Assembly (NCBI RefSeq): GCF_030369615.1
Contig: NZ_CP128494.1
Coordinates: 1,383,501-1,447,500 of the forward strand
From: Geobacillus stearothermophilus ATCC 12980
GTDB lineage: Bacteria; Bacillota; Bacilli; Bacillales; Anoxybacillaceae
Direction: 5' to 3'
Length of the DNA stretch: 64,000 nt
The notes below the pieces were generated by a model. It saw nothing but the letters and a program-made list of their open reading frames with translations, searched no databases and had not been told where the DNA came from. This document shows, piece by piece, positions 1 to 8,002 of this stretch. Position 1 is the first letter of the stretch. Each line of letters begins with the position of its first letter. The position numbers were made by a program, and so were the translations under genes.

Positions 1-21
1 CAACAGGAGGGAAGGAACTCA

Positions 22-288
22 ATGCAATTTGGGAAAGATGCGATCGAAGCGATTTGGCGCCGCCAGTGCGGAGCGTGGGAGTGGAGCGATGTGGCATGTG
101 TCCAATCATTTTTGGTGGAATGTTTACAACATAACCTTGATCCGCAAGACGGGCTCAATTGGATCATTGAGCACCGCACCCAGCTTTCTGACGCCGATGC
201 AGTGGTGGACGCGGCACTCCGTTGGGTGAATGAACATACGTCCACTGGCTCCCCGGTGTCAGGAATCGGGGCGGAACAACAAGAGTGA
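22..288 (+). CDS. Small hypothetical protein (88 aa)
   Basis: An 88-residue acidic protein with no domain I recognise. The ATG at 22 follows a strong AGGAGG ribosome site at 5-10, so translation is well supported. It is rich in Trp and Ala, with no signal peptide or membrane segment. It lies 30 bp before a second small gene on the same strand, and the two probably form the end of an operon that begins outside the window and stops at the hairpin near 631-660. Confidence 0.6.
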   Translation: MQFGKDAIEAIWRRQCGAWEWSDVACVQSFLVECLQHNLDPQDGLNWIIEHRTQLSDADAVVDAALRWVNEHTSTGSPVSGIGAEQQE

Positions 289-318
289 GGCGGCGAACAG
301 GAAAGGGCGGAACAAAGG

Positions 319-561
319 ATGGTATGGGTCATCAAAACAAAACACGAAAATGACCAAGGGGAGACGGTCGGGCTGGAGCTCGAGAGCGAAGATGGGTGGC
401 TTGACGCCAACGTTCGCTGGGACGGATGCATGGAAATTCACTTGTACTTGGTGACGGAGGAAGGCCGCGAACTGAGCGATACGCTCCATACGTGCGATTT
501 GCAGGGGCTGATCGAGCGGTTGCAGTCATTGGATTCCGTGTGTCGATCGTTCTTTTTCTAA
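319..561 (+). CDS. Small hypothetical protein (80 aa)
   Basis: An 80-residue, mostly acidic soluble protein of unknown function. The ATG at 319 directly follows AAAGG, and a better-spaced GGGCGG lies about 9 bases upstream, so the start is reasonable but not certain. It follows the 88-residue gene by 30 bp and is followed by a factor-independent terminator, which makes it the last gene of its unit. The C-terminus ends in a run of Phe. No family assigned. Confidence 0.6.
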   Translation: MVWVIKTKHENDQGETVGLELESEDGWLDANVRWDGCMEIHLYLVTEEGRELSDTLHTCDLQGLIERLQSLDSVCRSFFF

Positions 562-630
562 ATTTCAAGACAGGGGAGATGATGAAGGCCGAACCACCAG
601 TAGCGCCGCTGACCTTATCGATGGATAAAC

Positions 631-662
631 GAGGAGCCAAAACTGCGGCTCCTCTTTTTTCC
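631..662 (+). terminator. Rho-independent terminator
   Basis: An 8-bp perfect stem (GAGGAGCC at 631-638, GGCTCCTC at 647-654) is followed by TTTTTT on the plus strand. It closes the two small genes upstream. Confidence 0.85.
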
Positions 663-679
663 TTAACAGCATGGTGTTG

Positions 680-717
680 AAACAGCCCCCTTTCCAAATG
701 GGGAAAAGGGGTGGCTG
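680..717 (-). terminator. Probable terminator of the kinase operon
   Basis: An imperfect GC-rich hairpin (CAGCC arm at 683-687 pairing with GGCTG at 713-717, with a C/G-rich inner stem) is followed on the minus strand by a short U-rich stretch. It sits 25 bp past the kinase stop codon. Confidence 0.45.
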
Positions 718-741
718 GTCGGGGAACGGTGCGATCAAACG

Positions 742-1569
742 TCAAAGCGCCCCTGCTTGATTCCGGATGGGTTCTGCGAGCAACTGATCCACGTCGTCGA
801 TCAACTCGTCAACATGGTCATACGGCGCATCCAGCTGCAGCATTTTCCGCAAGATCCGACGAGCGTTTGGCGATAAATCGAGCTCTTCTTCCCAGCTTTT
901 TTCCTCGTCACTTGTCGGTTCATAGGCAGAATACAATAAAAACAAGGTGAAGTGTCCAAGGGCATAGAAATCGCTTCGTGGATGCGGTTCGCGCCGCAGC
1001 CGTTTCTCAAGCGGGTCGTCATCGCGGAAATCCACCGGTTCGCCGATGCGGCAGGCCAAGCCGAAATCGATGATCGCCGCCGTTCCATCGCGCCAAATGA
1101 TGTTCGAGATGCGCAAATCGCGGTGGACGATGCCGAAAGCATGGACGTGCCGGACGACCTCAAGCACCTTCTTTAACAATCGAAACGCCTCTTGTTCCGT
1201 GTACTTGGCTTCCAGCTTGAAAATCTGGTCTTCCACCGTTTCTCCGTCGATATACTCCATCACGAGATGCGGCTGTCCGCGCTCCACAAACCGATCATAC
1301 AGCCTCGGAATTTGCGGGTGGCGCAGGTGGGCGAGCACGTCAGCTTCGCGTTGAAGCAAGCGGCGGCCGTCTTCGCCTTTTGTCCGCCGCGCTTGTTTGA
1401 TGACGACAAGACGGCCTGTCAGGTGATCGCGCCCTTTGTAGGCGATGCCGTAGCTTCCCATCCCAAGCTCTTCGATGATTTCATAGCGGCCCAAAAGCAC
1501 CTTCCCGCCCCGATGCGGCCGATCAACCCAGCGGGAAACGAACGGATGGCGTTCAAAAAACCGTTTCAT
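742..1569 (-). CDS. Hanks-type serine/threonine protein kinase
   Basis: A 275-residue soluble eukaryotic-like kinase that should phosphorylate Ser/Thr with ATP. Visible landmarks in order are a glycine-rich loop (LGMGSYG, about residue 36), a VIKQ lysine, the catalytic loop HRDLRISN (about 149-156) and the DFG metal motif (about 168). It lacks the transmembrane and PASTA domains of PrkC and so resembles the short cytosolic kinases YbdM/YrzF of B. subtilis. Its ATG overlaps the stop of the upstream His-rich gene as ATGA and has no good Shine-Dalgarno sequence of its own, so translational coupling is likely. The substrate is unknown; the coupled Tyr/Ser-rich mini-protein is an obvious candidate (inference). 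Confidence 0.88.
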   Translation of the reverse strand: MKRFFERHPFVSRWVDRPHRGGKVLLGRYEIIEELGMGSYGIAYKGRDHLTGRLVVIKQARRTKGEDGRRLLQREADVLAHLRHPQIPRLYDRFVERGQPHLVMEYIDGETVEDQIFKLEAKYTEQEAFRLLKKVLEVVRHVHAFGIVHRDLRISNIIWRDGTAAIIDFGLACRIGEPVDFRDDDPLEKRLRREPHPRSDFYALGHFTLFLLYSAYEPTSDEEKSWEEELDLSPNARRILRKMLQLDAPYDHVDELIDDVDQLLAEPIRNQAGAL

Positions 1570-1766
1570 CAGCTGCCGAAAAAGCTTGAGAAGAAGCTGC
1601 CGCTATGATGTTTCTTTTTGTAGTGATGATGCCCGTACTGGGACGGGTAGTGGTGCGAATGATACGTCGGGTTGTAATAATGGTGGTCGCTGCTGCTGTA
1701 ATGTTTATGGTAGTGCGACGGATGATGGGGATGGCCGAAAAGGGATTTTAGCCATTTTTTCAACAT
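1569..1766 (-). CDS. His/Tyr/Ser-rich mini-protein coupled to the kinase
   Basis: A 65-residue protein of extreme composition: 16 histidines, 8 tyrosines and many serines, with HH and HHH clusters between residues 12 and 54. An amphipathic N-terminal stretch precedes this and an FFSSFF tail follows. The ATG follows AAAGGAG at a normal distance. It shares its stop with the start of the downstream kinase. The composition suggests metal binding or a low-complexity, coat-like protein, but no family is recognised. It could equally be a kinase substrate, because Ser and Tyr are abundant. Confidence 0.75.
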   Translation of the reverse strand: MLKKWLKSLFGHPHHPSHYHKHYSSSDHHYYNPTYHSHHYPSQYGHHHYKKKHHSGSFFSSFFGS

Positions 1767-1841
1767 CGTGATCGCTCCTTTGTGATAGATTTATCTATAT
1801 ATACGAGGCAATGAGAGGGAGGTTTCAGATTCAAAGATGAA

Positions 1842-1878
1842 AAAGAAACCGCCAGGGGCATTAGCCCCTAGCGCGGTG
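1842..1878 (-). terminator. Terminator of topB
   Basis: On the minus strand the stem AGGGGC / GCCCCT with flanking GC pairs is followed by TTTCTTTTT. It begins 9 bp after the topB stop. Confidence 0.75.
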
Positions 1879-1886
1879 CGGCAACC

Positions 1887-3980
1887 TCATTCCTTTTTTT
1901 CGTTCAACGCCTGCTTGAGCAGCTCCCCTAAACTCGTGCCAAACGATTCGTTGGCCGGGCTGTATTTTTTCAGCAGCGCCCGTTCGCTGCCTTTGGCGGC
2001 AATGCGTTTGGTCTCGTCCGCTTTTTCGACAATATTGCACGGGCGGCATTGGAAATAAAGTCCTGCTTTTCCTTCATGCATTTCCATACGCCGGTGGCAT
2101 TGCGGGCAACGGCGGTTCGACAGTTTCGGATCGCGCCGACGGCGGTAGCGGCATTGTAAGTTCGAGCAGACAAGCATCCGTCCGTCTTTCGTTTTCCGCT
2201 CTTTTAAAAGCGCGCCGCATTCTGGACACGTCAGATTCGTGAGGTTTGGCGCTTTGTATACCTGCTCGCTTTGCTTAATTTCGGCAACGAGCTGCTGCGT
2301 TTGCCGGCGGATGTTGGCCAAAAATTGTTGTGGATTTCCTTTCCCGCGGGCGATCGCCTCCAGCTCCCGCTCCCAGCGGGCGGTCAATTCCGGCGATTTC
2401 AGCTCTTCATTGACGAGCTCAATCAGCTGTTTCCCTTTTTTCGTCGGATAAAACCGTCCGTCTTTTCGCTCGACCACTTCGGTTTCAACCAGCCGTTCGA
2501 TGATGTCCGCTCTTGTCGCCGGCGTGCCGAGCCCGTATTTCTCCATTTGCGCGAGCAAGTCAGCTTCCGAATAACGGGCAGGCGGTTCCGTGAACGATTG
2601 TTCCAGCTCAAGTTGCACTGATGGGAGCGTCTGGCCTTCCGCGAGATGCAGCAACGTTGGTTGGGCCTTGTTGTCTTCTTTGCTGAGAACGGCTTGAAAT
2701 CCGGCGTTGACAACCGCCGTCTCCTTGGCGACAAACGTTTCGCCGCCGATGTCAAAGACGGCTGTCGTCGTTTCGGATTCATGCGGCGGGTAGAAAAGCG
2801 CCAAAAAACGGCGGGCGATGAGATCATACAGCTTGCGCTCATCAGTGGACAGCCTGCTAAGGTCGAGCCGCTCATCCGTTGGAACGATGGCGTGATGATC
2901 GGTCACTTTGTCATCGTTAAATACCCGCTTGGCTGCTTTGGCTTTGCCTTTGGCGAGAAGCGGAGCGATGACGTCCTCATAACCGGATTTCATCGCCAAC
3001 AACCGCTCGGTCATCGTCGCTTCCATATCGCTTGGCAAATAACGCGAATCGGTGCGCGGGTACGTGACAAGCTTGTGTTGTTCGTACAGTCGCTGCAACA
3101 CCGAGAGCGTCTTTTTCGCCGAAAAGCCAAACCGCTTGTTTGCGTCCCGCTGCAGTTCGGTCAAGTCATACGGCAACGGGGCGGACTCGCTTTTTCGTTT
3201 CCGTTTGATCGATGTGACGCGCGCCGGCTGGCCTTTGAGACGAGTCATCAGCCGGTTGGCCTCGTCTTGGTCAAACAGACGATGTCCGCCATGCCGCTCC
3301 CATACGGCTGTGATGGACCCGATCTTGGCCCGAATTGTCCAATATGGCACGGGAACGAACGATTGGATCTCGCGTTCGCGCTCGATGATCATCGCAAGCG
3401 TCGGCGTCTGCACCCGCCCGGCTGAGAGCGGATCGTTGTATTTGGTCGTCAAGGCGCGCGAGACGTTTAACCCAATCAGCCAGTCGGCTTCCGCGCGGCA
3501 GACGGCCGATTGATACAGGCGTTCAAACTGCACCCCGGGCTTGAGTTGGCGGAAGCCGTCGCGGATGGCGCGGTCGGTTTGCGACGAAATCCATAGCCGC
3601 CAAATCGGCTTCGTCCAACCGATCATCTCTAAAATCCAGCGCGCCACCAGTTCCCCTTCGCGGCCCGCGTCGGTCGCGATGATGACATCTTTCACATCCG
3701 GTCGTTTCGCCAACCGTTCAATAGCGCGAAACTGGTGGCTTGTTTGCCGAATGACTTTCAAGCCCATTTTCTTTGGGATGATCGGCAAGTCCTCCATCCG
3801 CCATGTTTCGTATTTTCGGTCGTAGTCTTCCGGCATCTTCAGCTCCACTAAATGGCCGAGCGCCCAGGTGACAATGTGCTGCTTTCCTTCAAAATAATGT
3901 TTATGTGCTTGCTTGCAACCGAGCACGCGGGCGATGTCGCGGGCGACGCTCGGCTTTTCCGCTAACACGAGCGATTTCAT
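1887..3980 (-). CDS. topB: DNA topoisomerase III
   Basis: A 697-residue type IA topoisomerase that passes single strands and resolves replication or recombination intermediates. It opens with the TOPRIM signature (LAEKPSVARDIA), carries the acidic metal site in the stretch around DAGREGE (about residue 105), and has the active-site tyrosine in YPRTDSRYL (about residue 307). The C-terminus holds zinc-ribbon-like repeats with CPEC, CSNLQC and CPQC pairs, ending in a lysine-rich tail. The length matches B. subtilis TopB. It is monocistronic with its own terminator. Its presence near rtp and topoisomerase IV fits a terminus region, where linked daughter chromosomes must be separated. Confidence 0.96.
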   Translation of the reverse strand: MKSLVLAEKPSVARDIARVLGCKQAHKHYFEGKQHIVTWALGHLVELKMPEDYDRKYETWRMEDLPIIPKKMGLKVIRQTSHQFRAIERLAKRPDVKDVIIATDAGREGELVARWILEMIGWTKPIWRLWISSQTDRAIRDGFRQLKPGVQFERLYQSAVCRAEADWLIGLNVSRALTTKYNDPLSAGRVQTPTLAMIIEREREIQSFVPVPYWTIRAKIGSITAVWERHGGHRLFDQDEANRLMTRLKGQPARVTSIKRKRKSESAPLPYDLTELQRDANKRFGFSAKKTLSVLQRLYEQHKLVTYPRTDSRYLPSDMEATMTERLLAMKSGYEDVIAPLLAKGKAKAAKRVFNDDKVTDHHAIVPTDERLDLSRLSTDERKLYDLIARRFLALFYPPHESETTTAVFDIGGETFVAKETAVVNAGFQAVLSKEDNKAQPTLLHLAEGQTLPSVQLELEQSFTEPPARYSEADLLAQMEKYGLGTPATRADIIERLVETEVVERKDGRFYPTKKGKQLIELVNEELKSPELTARWERELEAIARGKGNPQQFLANIRRQTQQLVAEIKQSEQVYKAPNLTNLTCPECGALLKERKTKDGRMLVCSNLQCRYRRRRDPKLSNRRCPQCHRRMEMHEGKAGLYFQCRPCNIVEKADETKRIAAKGSERALLKKYSPANESFGTSLGELLKQALNEKKE

Positions 3981-4196
3981 CGATAAACCCCTTTCTGTCG
4001 TCTCTACATGAGCATAGTCTGCTTCTTAAGTATAAAGGAAGAAGGAAAAAGACGCATCCGTCAAGGTTTGTCTCCTTGGCGGGACAAGACGCCTTGGCGT
4101 GGCGCAAAGCTGCATCTCCACACTTTCTGCACATTTGCCAAATAAAATAGTAAAATTGAAATGACACTCGGACTTGACGGATGAGGAGAGGAATCC

Positions 4197-5570
4197 GTGC
4201 GAAAACTGTCATGGAAACTCGGAATGCTGTTTTTTGCCTTTGTCTTGGCCATTGAAATGGTGCTGTTCGTTTCCCTCTACGCTACGCTCGTCCATGCGCG
4301 CATCGAGGAAGAATTCGCGCAACTGATAGCGCGGGGAAACAGCCACCGCAACGTCTTGGAGAAAAATAACGATCGAACGACGTTGGCGCATGTCGTGATG
4401 ATGGAATCAGAGGCGGAAACCGATGTCGCCATCACTGACGCCCGGCGCCGGATTGTATCGGCTTCTAGCGGCATTGTTCCGTTTGCCAAGCGCATCATTC
4501 CTTTAACGAACGGTCGCCATATTCCCCGCCGGGGAATGATGGTCGAAACCGACTGGAAGCGGGCATCGCATATCGCTGCCGTCAGCCCGATTCAAATCGG
4601 GGGGGAAACAAGGGGATATGTGTATATGTTTCAAGACACTCGCTCGATCCGGACGATGGTGTATAAACTGAAGCATCATTTTATTGTCGTTGGCGTGCTG
4701 TCGGTGGCGATCACCGTGTTGACCATCGCCTTTTTCTCCCGCGCCATCACGATGCCGCTCCTTCGCATGAAGCGAGCGACCGAAGCGCTCAGCCGGGGGG
4801 ATTTTTCCGTCCGCCTCGAGATGAAAGGCAACGACGAGCTGGCGCAGCTCGGGAGAGCGATTCAAACGCTGGCCAACGATTTGGCGTATTTGAAACAAGA
4901 GCGGAGCGAATTTTTAGCGAGCATCTCTCACGAATTGCGCACGCCGCTGACGTATGTGAAAGGATACGCCGACATTGCTAGGCGTCCGCATCTGTCTGAG
5001 GAGCAACGGGCGAACTATATGGCGATCATTTACGAAGAAGCGGAAAAGATTGAAAAGATGGTCAAAGATTTGTTTGAATTAGCCAAACTGGAGCAACACT
5101 CGTTCCAGATTGAAAAGCAGCCGACGAATCTTTGTTCGTTTTTGACAAAATTGTGTGAAAAACTGAGCCCCGCGTTTCAGGAAAAATCGTTGTCGCTTGT
5201 GTGCCAGTGCCCCGGTTCGGTCATGGCCGCGATCGATCGGCAGCGGTTCGAGCAAGTGATGATCAACGTGCTTGACAATGCACGAAAGTACGCGTTTTCC
5301 GGCACGACGGTGGCCGTCGCCGTTCACCTTCAAAAGCAAGGAATCGTCATTGCCGTGTCCGATGAAGGAACCGGCATTCCGCCGGAAGATGTGCCCCGGA
5401 TTTTCGAGCGGTTTTACCGGGTTGACAAATCGCGGTCGCGGACAAGCGGCGGGACCGGACTCGGTTTGGCGATTGCCAAAGAAATCGTCGAGGCGCACGG
5501 GGGAACGATCGCCGCTAGAAGCGAACAAGGAAAAGGAACGACCATCCTCATTACGCTGCCGGAGGGATAA
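4197..5570 (+). CDS. Membrane sensor histidine kinase
   Basis: A 457-residue sensor kinase starting at GTG 4197 behind GAGGAGAGG. Order of parts: membrane segment about 8-31, extracytoplasmic sensor of about 125 residues, second membrane segment about 161-181, HAMP linker, dimerisation helix with the phospho-acceptor SHELRTP (His about 245), then the ATPase domain with N box (VLDNARKYA), DEGTGIP and GGTGLGL. It autophosphorylates and passes phosphate to the regulator 2 bp downstream. The gene order kinase-then-regulator is the reverse of most Bacillus PhoP-like pairs. The sensor domain gives no clue to the ligand. Confidence 0.93.
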   Translation: MRKLSWKLGMLFFAFVLAIEMVLFVSLYATLVHARIEEEFAQLIARGNSHRNVLEKNNDRTTLAHVVMMESEAETDVAITDARRRIVSASSGIVPFAKRIIPLTNGRHIPRRGMMVETDWKRASHIAAVSPIQIGGETRGYVYMFQDTRSIRTMVYKLKHHFIVVGVLSVAITVLTIAFFSRAITMPLLRMKRATEALSRGDFSVRLEMKGNDELAQLGRAIQTLANDLAYLKQERSEFLASISHELRTPLTYVKGYADIARRPHLSEEQRANYMAIIYEEAEKIEKMVKDLFELAKLEQHSFQIEKQPTNLCSFLTKLCEKLSPAFQEKSLSLVCQCPGSVMAAIDRQRFEQVMINVLDNARKYAFSGTTVAVAVHLQKQGIVIAVSDEGTGIPPEDVPRIFERFYRVDKSRSRTSGGTGLGLAIAKEIVEAHGGTIAARSEQGKGTTILITLPEG

Positions 5571-5572
5571 CG

Positions 5573-6253
5573 ATGTATACCCTGCTGTTGGTTGATGATG
5601 AAGAGCGGATGCTTGATTTATTGGAATTGTATTTAGCGCCGAACGGCTACCGCTGCGTGAAACGGCGTTCGGGGGCGGAAGCCATTGACTATTTGCGGCG
5701 CCATCATGCCGATTTGGTGCTGCTTGATGTCATGATGCCAGAACTCGAGGGATGGGAAACGTGCCGCCGCATCCGATCGTTTTCGAATGTGCCGATCATG
5801 ATGGTCACCGCTCGCGATGAGACGGCGGATATTGTCCAAGGATTGAAAATCGGAGCGGACGATTATGTGACGAAACCGTTTGACGAGGCGGAACTGCTTG
5901 CTCGCATTGAAGCGGTGCTGCGCCGTACAGCCGGCGGTCGTTCCGCCATTCGCGCGGCCGGGCTTGTATGGGACGAAGAGGAACATACGGTCCGCTACGA
6001 AGATAAGCCGATTGCGTTGACGCCGAAAGAATTTGCCATTTTGGGACTGCTGTTAAAGCACCCGAATCAGGTGTTCAGCCGCGGGCAAATCATCGCATCG
6101 CTATGGGGCTATCTCGCTGATACGGAAGAGAGAACCGTTGACTCCCACATGAAAAACATCCGCGAAAAATTGCGGAAAGCGGGGTTCCCAGTGGACGACT
6201 ATTTGCAGACGGTCTGGGGCGTCGGCTACAAATGGGAAGGGCGCAAGTCATAA
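5573..6253 (+). CDS. OmpR/PhoB-family response regulator
   Basis: A 226-residue regulator with a receiver domain (acid pocket DDE near the start, phospho-accepting Asp52 in LLDVMMPE, switch Thr in VTARDE, KPF lysine loop) and a C-terminal winged helix (about 125-222) with the usual Thr-Val-Asp-Ser-His recognition-helix region. It starts 2 bp after the kinase stop and is the obvious partner. Targets are unknown; the adjacent membrane protein and lipoprotein are possible members of its regulon. Confidence 0.94.
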   Translation: MYTLLLVDDEERMLDLLELYLAPNGYRCVKRRSGAEAIDYLRRHHADLVLLDVMMPELEGWETCRRIRSFSNVPIMMVTARDETADIVQGLKIGADDYVTKPFDEAELLARIEAVLRRTAGGRSAIRAAGLVWDEEEHTVRYEDKPIALTPKEFAILGLLLKHPNQVFSRGQIIASLWGYLADTEERTVDSHMKNIREKLRKAGFPVDDYLQTVWGVGYKWEGRKS

Positions 6254-6284
6254 CTATTTTCGGAAAGAGAGGCGTTTGGGCCAA

Positions 6285-6842
6285 ATGGAAGAACGGATGA
6301 TTGAGTTCCTTCAAGCATACGGCGGAGCGGCGTACTTCTTGAGTCTAGCCTGCAATGTGGTGATCAGCGTGCTCGGAGTCGTCCCAAGCGCCTTTTTAAC
6401 TGCCGCCAATTTGACCGTTTTCGGATTTTGGCCCGGCTTTTGGGTGTCGTTTGCCGGCGAGGCGATCGGAGCGGTCGTCTCGTTTGTCTTGTATCGAAAA
6501 GGACTTCGCCGATGGAGCGAGACGACATGGCTTTCCCATCCCAAGGTGAAGCCGTTGCTTCATGCAAGTGGCAAGGAGGCATTTGGGCTTATTTTCGCGC
6601 TTCGACTGTTGCCGTTTGTGCCATCCGGGGCGGTGACGTTCGTTGCTGCCATCGGCCGCACGTCTCTTTCTGTGTTTGCAACGGCTAGCTCACTCGGCAA
6701 GCTCCCGGCTTTATGGTTGGAAGCGTATGCCGTCCATCAATTCCTCGAGGCCGCCTGGGCGGGCAAACTGATGCTCGCTGTTGCATCGATCGTTCTTTTG
6801 TGGTTCGTCTGGCGAAAGATAGGGCAAAAAGCAGCGGGGTGA
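6285..6842 (+). CDS. TVP38/TMEM64 (VTT/DedA-like) membrane protein
   Basis: About 185 residues with four to five hydrophobic segments and the VTT-domain landmarks: the early PSAFLTAANLTVFGFWPG loop, G-E-AIGA-V-SF, and the RLLPFVPSG re-entrant motif (about residue 105). Members of this superfamily are implicated in lipid handling and envelope homeostasis. The start is uncertain. A TTG at 6276 is only 3 bases from AAAGAGAGG, the ATG at 6285 is about 12 away, and an ATG at 6297 is also possible. It follows the response regulator by 31 bp and is probably cotranscribed. Confidence 0.82.
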   Translation: MEERMIEFLQAYGGAAYFLSLACNVVISVLGVVPSAFLTAANLTVFGFWPGFWVSFAGEAIGAVVSFVLYRKGLRRWSETTWLSHPKVKPLLHASGKEAFGLIFALRLLPFVPSGAVTFVAAIGRTSLSVFATASSLGKLPALWLEAYAVHQFLEAAWAGKLMLAVASIVLLWFVWRKIGQKAAG

Positions 6843-6968
6843 AACAGCCCCCGCCCAAAAGGACAGTCAGCCTAGGCGCCATACGGCCTTTAGCGGCAAA
6901 TCCAAGGCCATCTCCATAAAATCTGCACAAATGCCGGGTATGCTAACAAGGCAAGGAGGGTGAAAACG

Positions 6969-7535
6969 ATGAAAAAATTAAAAATGTTGCTAGGCACAAC
7001 TTCGGTCATGGCAGCGCTCTTGCTATCGGCCTGCACCGGTGCAGACGACAACAAAGTGCCAAAGGAAAATACGGCTTCTCACACCGGTCATGAGGGAATG
7101 AACCACTCGGGTTCAGGAGAGGTGCCGGCTGGATTGAAGGAAGCGAAACAACCAAAGTATCCGGTTGGAAGCCAAGTCATCATCCATGCCGACCATATGC
7201 CGGGAATGGATGGAGCCAAGGCGACTGTCACCGGTGCCTTTGACACGATCGTCTATACGGTCACATACACCCCAACTACAGGCGGGGACCCAGTGAAAAA
7301 CCATAAATGGGTCATTCACGAAGAAATCGAAAACGCCGGAGACAAACCGTTCCAGCCGGGCGATGAAGTCGTCTTGAATGCCGATCACATGGAAGGGATG
7401 AAAGGGGCCAAAGCAGTCATTGATTCGGCGAAACAAACGACGGTGTATATGGTCGATTACATCGATACGGAAACTGGTCAAAAAGTGACCAACCACAAAT
7501 GGGTGACCGAAGACGAGCTGTCGCCGGCCAACTAA
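6969..7535 (+). CDS. YdhK-type (DUF1541) lipoprotein, probable metal binder
   Basis: A 188-residue exported lipoprotein. The ATG at 6969 lies 9 bases after AAGGAGG; an in-frame GTG at 6960 abuts that site and is unlikely to be used. The lipobox LLLSAC ends at about residue 22. A His/Met-rich linker (HTGHEGMNHS) leads to two copies of the DUF1541 repeat, each with a DHM-GM-GAKA motif and ending in HKWV. Met/His clusters of this kind are associated with copper handling in Firmicutes, so a role in extracytoplasmic metal buffering is plausible but unproven. A terminator follows at 7621. Confidence 0.88.
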   Translation: MKKLKMLLGTTSVMAALLLSACTGADDNKVPKENTASHTGHEGMNHSGSGEVPAGLKEAKQPKYPVGSQVIIHADHMPGMDGAKATVTGAFDTIVYTVTYTPTTGGDPVKNHKWVIHEEIENAGDKPFQPGDEVVLNADHMEGMKGAKAVIDSAKQTTVYMVDYIDTETGQKVTNHKWVTEDELSPAN

Positions 7536-7620
7536 CGAATCATCATCGGTGTTTCCGCAAAATTTCAAAAAATAGACAATATAGGCGGCTTCGCCTGAGT
7601 CTTACGGAGCGATCCGCGCA

Positions 7621-7660
7621 GCCATTTCCCTTGGAGCATAGGGGAATGGCTTGTTTTTTT
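7621..7660 (+). terminator. Rho-independent terminator
   Basis: Stem GCCATTTCCC (7621-7630) with GGGGAATGGC (7641-7650), followed by TTGTTTTTTT. It ends the lipoprotein transcript. Confidence 0.85.
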
Positions 7661-7680
7661 CGGCTCATTTGTGAAAATTG

Positions 7681-7689
7681 TGGTATAAT
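7681..7689 (+). promoter_or_regulatory. Extended -10 promoter of a small membrane gene
   Basis: TGGTATAAT is a perfect extended -10 element about 50 bases before the ATG at 7739. No good -35 is present, as expected for extended -10 promoters. Confidence 0.6.
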
Positions 7690-7738
7690 TATACGAAAAT
7701 CCCCTATTGGGAAAACGGGAGAAAGAAAGGGAGAAACG

Positions 7739-7951
7739 ATGCGGAGATTTTGGTTGGGAGTTATGTGGTTTTCAGTGGTTTGGGTGCTTTACGGCATCGG
7801 AGCGGCAGGGCATCACTTATGGACGGAACACCGGATGGACGGACAGGCGCTGATTCTCGCGCTCGGCATGGCGATCATGGCCTGGCGGGCATGGGACGAA
7901 TATCGTGGGAACGGTTGGACACGAAAAAAGGAAGACGGGCGCCGTCTATGA
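7739..7951 (+). CDS. Small two-helix membrane protein (70 aa)
   Basis: A 70-residue hydrophobic protein with one membrane helix near residues 4-24 and a second near 36-52, then a charged tail. The ATG at 7739 follows AAAGGGAG with good spacing. It has its own extended -10 promoter. No family recognised. Its 3' end overlaps the hairpin that also terminates the convergent permease gene. Confidence 0.65.
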   Translation: MRRFWLGVMWFSVVWVLYGIGAAGHHLWTEHRMDGQALILALGMAIMAWRAWDEYRGNGWTRKKEDGRRL

Positions 7952-7967
7952 TGAAAGGACGCCCGTC
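7925..7967 (-). terminator. Terminator of the permease gene
   Basis: Arms GACGGGCG (7934-7941) and CGCCCGTC (7960-7967). On the minus strand the stem is followed by TTCCTTTTTT. It overlaps the 3' end of the convergent small membrane gene. Confidence 0.7.
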
Positions 7968-8002
7968 TCTAGCTGTCGCCCGAGCGAAAAGAGGCGGTTT
8001 GG

